A stretch of DNA of 48,108 nucleotides from an uncultured Porphyromonadaceae bacterium. Lineage in GTDB: Bacteria; Bacteroidota; Bacteroidia; Bacteroidales; Muribaculaceae. The stretch lies in the NCBI GenBank assembly GCA_947176605.1, contig CAMWRH010000017.1:1-48108 (forward strand). Reading direction: 5' to 3'. The notes beneath the pieces are model-generated. The model was not told where the DNA came from. It searched no databases and saw nothing but the letters and a program-made list of their open reading frames with translations. Made by a program: the position numbers and the translations under genes. Positions 43,271 to 48,108 of the stretch are shown here, piece after piece (position 1 is the first letter of the stretch; each line of letters starts with the position of its first letter).

Positions 43271-43299
43271 TGTGCACATTGAGTATACCAATGTGCACA
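43271..43299. promoter_or_regulatory. 11-bp dyad, possible operator
   Basis: TGTGCACATTG and CAATGTGCACA are perfect inverted repeats separated by seven bases. Each half contains GTGCAC, itself a palindrome. It lies 140 bases upstream of the peptidase promoter in otherwise AT-rich DNA. It could bind a dimeric regulator; as RNA it would be a hairpin, but it is followed by A-runs rather than T-runs on the plus strand. On the minus strand it follows GTTTTTTTGGG. Confidence 0.5.
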
Positions 43300-43414
43300 C
43301 CCAAAAAAACATGCTGTAAAACATACTCATTGCGTAAACCACTGTATTTCAGCCCATTCACTCCAAATTTACATATATCCATCTTTTGCTTTAACAAAAA
43401 ATAATGCAGATTGG

Positions 43415-43446
43415 TTGTGCATAACCGGATTTTGTTTGTACTTTTG
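43415..43446 (+). promoter_or_regulatory. Candidate promoter of M23-LysM peptidase gene
   Basis: The -7 box is TACTTTTG (43439-43446), with TTG 21 bases upstream (43415-43417). The predicted leader is about 200 bases, long for this window. Confidence 0.5.
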
Positions 43447-43654
43447 AGTGTGGTTCGGAAGTAAATGCTAACGAATCTTAAATCCAACAAGTCAATCGCA
43501 GTGACTTCAAGCTGACGTAAAAGTTGAGAAACCAAGATAAGGACATCCACACCCCTTCTCTGCCGTATGGCTTCGGCATCACAGGGCGCCCGCTTCTTTC
43601 TTCCTCTCTTGATCGGATACTTAAAGATAACTGACCAAAACCTTCAGAAAAAGA

Positions 43655-44581
43655 ATGAAATCGGTAAAACTCATACTCGGCATCGCGGCTGCCGCCTTCC
43701 TGACATTCGGCCCTTCCGCAATCGCCCAGACGCAATCCCGCGCACACGCTGACGCTCACAAACAGCTGCTCGCTTCCAACGCTTCGTCAAAGGAGCAGAT
43801 CAAGCTGATCGACCAGTCGGCTTTCATCGACCTCATCGATGAGCCCGAACCTGAAATCGACATCTACACCGAAGGGTGGAACTCTAAAAGTGTCAATCCC
43901 TTTAATGCAGCTTCCGTGCCCAACAGCGCCGTAATCGATGTCACCAATTACGTAATCCCCCACCTCGGCCGAATCACTTCCAATTACGGTTACCGTGCCA
44001 AATTCGGTCGTATGCACAAGGGTATCGACATAGGCATAAAGATGAACGATACTATCCGCGCCGCTTTCGACGGAAAGGTGCGTCTTACCAACTATGAGGC
44101 CCGCGGATACGGAAATTACGTCATCATCCGCCACCCCAACGGTCTGGAGACCGTATACGGCCACCTCAACAAGCATCTCGTAAAGCCTGACCAGGTAGTG
44201 AAGGCCGGCGACCCCATCGGTCTCGGCGGAAGCACCGGTCGAAGCACCGGTCCTCACCTCCATTTCGAAACTCGATATATGGGTTATGCCATCAATCCCT
44301 CGGCTATCTTCGATTTCGCCAACCATACAACCCATACCGATACCTATACTTTCTCGAAGCAGACTTATACGCAGCCCAGAAATTTCGCTCCCTCTAAGAA
44401 CGAAAAGACTGCGAATCCTTATGCCGCCGGCGAATCCAAGAGTGTTTACACTGTGAAGAAGGGCGACACGCTCTCTTCAATCGCAAAGGCATACGGTATC
44501 TCTACCACCACCCTGAGGAAACTCAACAATCTCTCGGCTTCCGCTCCTATCAAGGTCGGACAGTCGCTGAAGCTGAAATGA
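43655..44581 (+). CDS. M23 metallopeptidase with LysM domain
   Basis: The 308-residue exported protein has a signal peptide (about 1-24), a middle segment, and an M23 (lysostaphin-type) domain with zinc ligands His121 and Asp125 in MHKGIDI and HLH at 201-203. A C-terminal LysM module (about 263-308, VKKGDTLSSIAKAYGISTTTLRKLN in two parts) binds peptidoglycan. M23 enzymes cut peptide cross-bridges in the wall or, when inactive, act as regulators; here all zinc ligands are present, so it should be active. Single-gene unit with a long leader and a terminator. Confidence 0.95.
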   Translation: MKSVKLILGIAAAAFLTFGPSAIAQTQSRAHADAHKQLLASNASSKEQIKLIDQSAFIDLIDEPEPEIDIYTEGWNSKSVNPFNAASVPNSAVIDVTNYVIPHLGRITSNYGYRAKFGRMHKGIDIGIKMNDTIRAAFDGKVRLTNYEARGYGNYVIIRHPNGLETVYGHLNKHLVKPDQVVKAGDPIGLGGSTGRSTGPHLHFETRYMGYAINPSAIFDFANHTTHTDTYTFSKQTYTQPRNFAPSKNEKTANPYAAGESKSVYTVKKGDTLSSIAKAYGISTTTLRKLNNLSASAPIKVGQSLKLK

Positions 44582-44751
44582 GATTCTCCTCCAGCGGGAT
44601 TCCTCTCTCCGTAAGATGGCCGGCCGAGACTTGACACCCGGCTGATGCCGACTTCACCTCCCGCTACTCCTCAGAGAACAACAATAACCATATAGTTTGG
44701 ATTTTACCGACAATTTCTGTTTTCCACTTTTTCCGGACAGAACATAACATC

Positions 44752-44786
44752 AAGCCGCCCACGATGGATATCGCGGGCGGCTTCAG
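44752..44786 (+). terminator. Terminator after M23 peptidase gene
   Basis: AAGCCGCCC (44752-44760) pairs with GGGCGGCTT (44775-44783), then CAGTTTATAT. It lies 170 bases past the stop; the bases between show nothing else. Confidence 0.7.
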
Positions 44787-44813
44787 TTTATATATTGCAA
44801 TTGATTTGCATCC

Positions 44814-44834
44814 TGCATCCGGATTTCGGATGCA
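44814..44834. repeat. Hairpin near the 3' end of murB fusion
   Basis: TGCATCCG-GATTT-CGGATGCA: a perfect 8-bp stem, five-base loop, 42 bases past the stop of the murB fusion. A related motif TTGCATCCGGATTCGGGATC occurs at 40435-40454. It may be the 3' end signal of the minus-strand gene. Confidence 0.5.
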
Positions 44835-44875
44835 CCTTTGCCGCGCAAGAAGTTGACTCGAGGCCGCACCGGTCC

Positions 44876-46747
44876 TTATTTCACCGTCAGGCGCAACCCG
44901 TCGTAGGCCGGCGCCACTCCCTCGGGCAGACGCGAGGCAAAGCTGTCGTGACGCCCCACCTCATGACAGAGATGGGTGAGATATGCACGGCGCGGACGCA
45001 CCTCGGATATGAGCCGGAGTGCCTCCGATACTGAAAAATGTGCGAAATGATCACGCCAGCGAAGCCCGTTGACTATCAGCGTGTCGAGCCCGAGAAGCTT
45101 GTCGCGTTCTGCGGCGTCTATGTATTTGGCATCCGTCACATACGCGAATTTACCTATACGGTAGCCGTAGATCGGGAGCTTGCCGTGGAGCACTTCTATA
45201 GGCTCTATACGCACACCCTTTACGAAGAAGGGAGCATTGGCCACACTGTGCATCCTGAACGTGGGCACTCCCGGATAAAGCTGACTCCGGAAGCAATAGT
45301 CAAGACGGGTGTGCAGCTTCTCGTTGACATCCTCTCGGCAATATATATCAAGCGGGCCCCAGAAGCAATAGGGGCGCAGGTCATCGATTCCTCCTACATG
45401 GTCGTAATGCTCATGCGTGATAAGCACGGCATCTATACGCCCTATCCCGTGCACAAGGGCCTGCTGGCGGAAGTCGGGCGAAGGGTCGATGAGCAGACGC
45501 ACTCCCATCGTCTCCACAAGCACCGATGCCCGCAGACGCTTATCGTGCGGATCTTCGGAACGGCACACGCTGCAGTTGCACAATAGTTCGGGCACCCCCT
45601 TCGACGTGCCTGAACCAAGCACAGTCACCTTTACTGCCGTATCGATGAAATTCACTTCCGGCTTCAGGGCTATATGGAACGACTCAAGCACCCGATCCTC
45701 AATCAGCCGGGCCAGATCAGCCACGTCGGCTGCCGTGGCCGTGCCGTCGTTGGCTATCACAAGGCAGTTGTCGGGATACACGTAGGCTCCTCCTACGCTC
45801 ACTCCCTTGAGTCCGGCATGTTCGATAAGCCAGCCGGCCGGCACTTTCACATGAGTGGCATCACGATACGCTTCATATTCCCGCAGCCTGCGCTCATAGG
45901 CGGCTCTGTCGGCAAAATCACTTTCCCTGGGCTCTTCGGCCACGCGGCGCGGTATGCTCGGCACTGATTTATTAAAGTTCAGACACTCCCATTCGTAATA
46001 GGCCTTGCGTATCACGGGATTTACAAAGAAGCTTCCGGCGCTCCCCACGGCCGAGGGATCGGGCAGTTTGGAGTCGCGCAGACGAAGCACCGCCTCCCGC
46101 ACCTCGGAAATCGACGGCACGTGCCCGAGTTCAGACTCAAGCTGACGCAGCGCGGCATACTCCAGATTGCGGGCCGTGCGCCCGGGACGCAGCCGGAAAC
46201 TCACCCGCAGCACGAAATAGCGGTCTTTCCATTCCCGCTTGAAGCGGGAGTCGCGGTAGGCAAACCCGCACTCGCTCCCGGAGATGGTCACTACCTCCAG
46301 TGTGATGCGGTCAAGACACTCCACTTTCCATATCCTGTCGCCTGCCTCCACTCCGTAGGCCCCGACATTCTGCACCGGCGAGGCGCCTACCTCGCCGGGT
46401 ATCCCGGCAAGATTCTCGAGCCCCTCTATATCGTGAGCCACGCAGTAGTCCACCAGGTCAGTCCATTTTTCCCCGGCTCCGGCTATCACGTAGACGGTGT
46501 CGGCATCCTTACGGTACTCCTTTATGCCACGTATCCCGGAATGAAGCACCAGGCCGTCGAAGTCGCGTTCAAACAGCAGATTCGAGCCTCCGCCTATATG
46601 AAGCACCCGGTTGTCGTGATATTCCGGTGTGCGGCATATCTTTATCAGCTCTTCGGCCGATCCGTATTCGGCAAAAAGGCGGGCCTTGACCGGTATGCCG
46701 AAGGTGGTAAGGCCTGTTATGTCAATATCTTTCTTTATCTGTTCCAT
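44876..46747 (-). CDS. murB: MurB fused to metallo-beta-lactamase-fold hydrolase
   Basis: Residues 1-366 form a type-I MurB (UDP-N-acetylenolpyruvoylglucosamine reductase, FAD): GGGSNLL at 52-58, LAGIPGEVGASPVQNVGAYG, YRDS with Arg165, AGSFFVNP with Ser239, and PEVNF with Glu364 where MurB normally ends. The frame then runs without a stop into a second domain of about 253 residues: VTVLGSGTSKGVP, a CNCSVC cluster at 390-395, metal site HEHYDH at 445-450, VTDAKYI and THLCHEVGRHD. This is a PhnP-like MBL-fold hydrolase. An in-frame GTG at the junction could start a separate second protein. Both active sites look intact. Confidence 0.92.
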   Translation of the reverse strand: MEQIKKDIDITGLTTFGIPVKARLFAEYGSAEELIKICRTPEYHDNRVLHIGGGSNLLFERDFDGLVLHSGIRGIKEYRKDADTVYVIAGAGEKWTDLVDYCVAHDIEGLENLAGIPGEVGASPVQNVGAYGVEAGDRIWKVECLDRITLEVVTISGSECGFAYRDSRFKREWKDRYFVLRVSFRLRPGRTARNLEYAALRQLESELGHVPSISEVREAVLRLRDSKLPDPSAVGSAGSFFVNPVIRKAYYEWECLNFNKSVPSIPRRVAEEPRESDFADRAAYERRLREYEAYRDATHVKVPAGWLIEHAGLKGVSVGGAYVYPDNCLVIANDGTATAADVADLARLIEDRVLESFHIALKPEVNFIDTAVKVTVLGSGTSKGVPELLCNCSVCRSEDPHDKRLRASVLVETMGVRLLIDPSPDFRQQALVHGIGRIDAVLITHEHYDHVGGIDDLRPYCFWGPLDIYCREDVNEKLHTRLDYCFRSQLYPGVPTFRMHSVANAPFFVKGVRIEPIEVLHGKLPIYGYRIGKFAYVTDAKYIDAAERDKLLGLDTLIVNGLRWRDHFAHFSVSEALRLISEVRPRRAYLTHLCHEVGRHDSFASRLPEGVAPAYDGLRLTVK

Positions 46748-46767
46748 ACACAGTGTTTGATTTATCC

Positions 46768-46808
46768 GGGAGGATTGCCTGAGGCGCAGGGGCTACCGGC
46801 ATCCTCCC
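46768..46808 (-). terminator. Hairpin downstream of last lipoprotein gene
   Basis: GGGAGGAT pairs with ATCCTCCC (46768-46775 and 46801-46808), with GCC/GGC beneath a one-base bulge. The right arm is part of a tandem 18-bp duplication. No T-run follows. Confidence 0.5.
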
Positions 46809-46836
46809 AATATCTTTAATCCTCCCAATATCTTTA
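46801..46836. repeat. Perfect 18-bp tandem duplication
   Basis: ATCCTCCCAATATCTTTA occurs twice in a row (46801-46818 and 46819-46836) and duplicates one arm of the terminator hairpin. Confidence 0.9.
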
Positions 46837-46896
46837 TGTGTGGCTCCCCCACAGCAGAGCCGCAGTCAGTCCTGACTTCCGGGAGGGAGCGGGTAT

Positions 46897-47880
46897 TCAC
46901 TCGGCGTAGGATTTTACGCGCACCAGCAGATCGTCCTCAAAATAGAGGGTCGTGGCATCGGGATAAATCCACAGCAACATACTCTTGGAGTAGTCGTGGC
47001 CGGTATGCACATCCGAAGGATTCCCTTTGGCAAGGCGGCATTCTTCTTTTGTCATCCCCGCACGCACCTTCTCTCGGCATATCAGATTCCATACCTCGTC
47101 GCTTATGCCGGGATACGAGGCTCTCGGATCTGTGAGCGAGAATAGATTGGAGAAGCCCCGGGAGTCGATTCCGGTGTTGCCATAGTTCATAAGATAGCTG
47201 CCGCGATTGCCGGAATAATCCTCAAACGTGACTCTGACCGGAAACACCATACTCCCCGGAGCGACATCGGTCACTCTGACGCGGTCGTATTTCAGGCCAC
47301 TCTGACGGTTGTCGCTGTCATCGAGCCAAAGGGTGGAGCGCGTCCATAGGTCGGTGCCACGCAATCTGTCGCCCACGGCTTTCACCATCACGGGATCGAT
47401 CAGGCCGGGGATGGCATCACTCATCACCCCCTCTGCTCCGGCTCCTGTGGCACTGTCGGCTGCCACATAGCGGAACTCCTCACCCGCACCACGGCTGAAG
47501 ACGATTACGGTGCGCGTGCTTCCGTCGGGCATACGCATCTCGCGCGACTCTACATAACGCAGTATGTCGCCGCGCTCCAGCCCCTCGCGCCCCGGGGAGG
47601 CCACTTCCACGGCATCTATCAGCACCGAGGCCCGGCTATCGGCCACAAAAAACGCCTTGCCGCTCTCCCACTCCAAGGATGAAGAGGGAGCCACATCCGA
47701 GAGATACAGCTCTTCGGCCGTCGGAGCCGTCTGCTTCCGGTCCTGTCGGGAAAGGGTGATTTTCTTGGTCCCTTCGATTCCGGTGAAGCATGAACTGAGC
47801 AATATCGCCAAAACAGGCATCGCCCCCCACAACAGGCCGGAGATCCGTGATTTAACCTTTATATATTTATGTTTCAGCAT
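46897..47880 (-). CDS. Putative lipoprotein with BamE/SmpA-like end
   Basis: The 327-residue product begins with a basic N-terminus and hydrophobic stretch ending in LLSSC, with Cys31 as the likely lipidated residue. The bulk has no family I recognise. The last 70 residues (REKVRAGMTKEECRLAKGNP, then LLWIYPDATTLYFEDDLLVRV) look like a SmpA/BamE-type fold, common in outer-membrane lipoproteins. The start is the ATG at 47880; an upstream TTG in frame (47937) lies inside the promoter. A -7 box TAAATTTG at 47935-47942 gives a leader of about 50 bases. Confidence 0.78.
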   Translation of the reverse strand: MLKHKYIKVKSRISGLLWGAMPVLAILLSSCFTGIEGTKKITLSRQDRKQTAPTAEELYLSDVAPSSSLEWESGKAFFVADSRASVLIDAVEVASPGREGLERGDILRYVESREMRMPDGSTRTVIVFSRGAGEEFRYVAADSATGAGAEGVMSDAIPGLIDPVMVKAVGDRLRGTDLWTRSTLWLDDSDNRQSGLKYDRVRVTDVAPGSMVFPVRVTFEDYSGNRGSYLMNYGNTGIDSRGFSNLFSLTDPRASYPGISDEVWNLICREKVRAGMTKEECRLAKGNPSDVHTGHDYSKSMLLWIYPDATTLYFEDDLLVRVKSYAE

Positions 47881-47934
47881 ATTATACCATATATTCCCGG
47901 CAGCCGGAATATACTGACTGCCCCGTTGACACTG

Positions 47935-47942
47935 CAAATTTA
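47935..47942 (-). promoter_or_regulatory. Candidate -7 box for last lipoprotein gene
   Basis: Minus-strand TAAATTTG matches TAnnTTTG and lies 54 bases upstream of the start codon, back to back with the tRNA promoter. Confidence 0.6.
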
Positions 47943-47971
47943 CGAATTTTTTCGCTTTTTTTCGCGAAAAA

Positions 47972-48003
47972 TTTGGTGGAACCGAAAAAAGTTACTAACT
48001 TTG
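47972..48003 (+). promoter_or_regulatory. Strong Bacteroidetes-type promoter of tRNA(CAT)
   Basis: TTTG (47972-47975), exactly 20 bases, then TAACTTTG (47996-48003). The tRNA begins 50 bases further on. Confidence 0.8.
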
Positions 48004-48053
48004 CAATCGCAAAAGCGAAAGCAGATGCACGTTTTTAGGTTGATACAATAATC

Positions 48054-48108
48054 GGCGGGATAGCTCAGTTGGTTAGAGCGTCGGATTCATAACCCGGAGG
48101 TCTCGAGT
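48054..48108 (+). tRNA. tRNA with CAT anticodon (Met), cut by window edge
   Basis: The 5' 55 bases of a tRNA: acceptor 5' half GGCGGGA, D arm GCTC/GAGC, anticodon loop TTCATAA. The T arm and 3' acceptor half are beyond the window. The first pair is G-start, not the C-A mismatch of initiators (3' half needed to confirm), so elongator Met is most likely; a lysidine-type Ile tRNA is possible. The anticodon stem ends in an A-C mismatch (31-39). Confidence 0.88.

Larger units (their letters stand above)
43022..43654. other. Intergenic region: tnaA terminator, dyad, M23 promoter
   Basis: These 633 bases hold no gene I accept. They contain the tnaA terminator (43052-43097), an AT-rich stretch, an 11-bp dyad (43271-43299), the promoter of the peptidase gene (43415-43446) and a leader of about 200 bases. 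Short open frames here run across these signals. Confidence 0.65.

Noticed and set aside
47881-47937. Upstream TTG start for the last lipoprotein
   Set aside because: It lies in the TAAATTTG promoter box and would place 19 residues before a normal lipoprotein signal peptide.

Overview
The window looks like a chromosomal segment of a Bacteroidales bacterium; a gut Muribaculaceae-type organism is my best guess, but the family is inference. Supporting signs are a complete Bacteroides-aerotolerance (bat) operon, a PPi-dependent phosphofructokinase, a full-length MutS2, a Spi-type inhibitor protein with a secretion-type C-terminus, almost no Shine-Dalgarno signals, and repeated promoters of the Bacteroidetes form TTTG-N20-TAnnTTTG. 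The coding part looks like ordinary core genome: no transposase, phage gene, CRISPR array or rRNA is visible.

Layout. 1-797 has no gene. It holds a cluster of GC-rich triloop hairpins nested inside inverted and direct repeats. 798-3220 (-) is an MBOAT O-acyltransferase with an SGNH esterase partner, probably for surface-glycan acylation. 3488-6415 (-) carries mutS2 and a small DNA-binding-like protein. 6636-15483 (-) is the eight-gene moxR/DUF58/hypothetical/batA-E operon, whose products should form a membrane and periplasmic VWA-TPR complex driven by an AAA+ ATPase. 15579-24142 (-) holds thiL, then sppA-lpxK-punA, then glmM with a lipoprotein gene, then nrnA. 24312-27205 (+) holds mazG, topB and a small Cys-rich membrane protein. 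27352-30515 (-) holds a small membrane protein, an orphan Spi-domain protein, a BASS-family transporter and mtnN. 30672-32356 (+) holds a YrdC/YciO protein and mdh. 32604-36620 (-) holds an MFS transporter, pfp and tRNA-Cys. 36953-38545 (+) is a YbdG-type MscS channel. 38715-40304 (-) holds a HU-TM-LysM fusion and a plain HU. 40497-44581 (+) holds a TraB/GumN protein, tryptophanase and an M23-LysM peptidase. 44876-47880 (-) holds a MurB-metallohydrolase fusion and a lipoprotein gene. A tRNA with CAT anticodon is cut by the right edge.

Many genes serve the envelope: lpxK for lipid A, glmM and murB for peptidoglycan precursors, M23-LysM for wall turnover, sppA for signal-peptide clearance, mscS for osmotic release, and bat for stress or envelope function. 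The others serve nucleotide, RNA and DNA housekeeping (mazG, nrnA, punA, mtnN, topB, mutS2, HU) and anaerobic carbon and amino-acid metabolism (pfp, mdh, tnaA).

The least ordinary items are the membrane-spanning HU-LysM protein, the MurB-metallohydrolase fusion, the Spi-domain protein without a protease, the hairpin cluster at the left edge, and an 11-bp dyad at 43271-43299. No clearly new multi-gene system is visible. Start codons were moved inward from the longest reading frame for mutS2, the 89-aa protein, batE, the DUF58 gene, topB, mtnN, mscS and the last lipoprotein, because the family N-terminus begins at the internal ATG.
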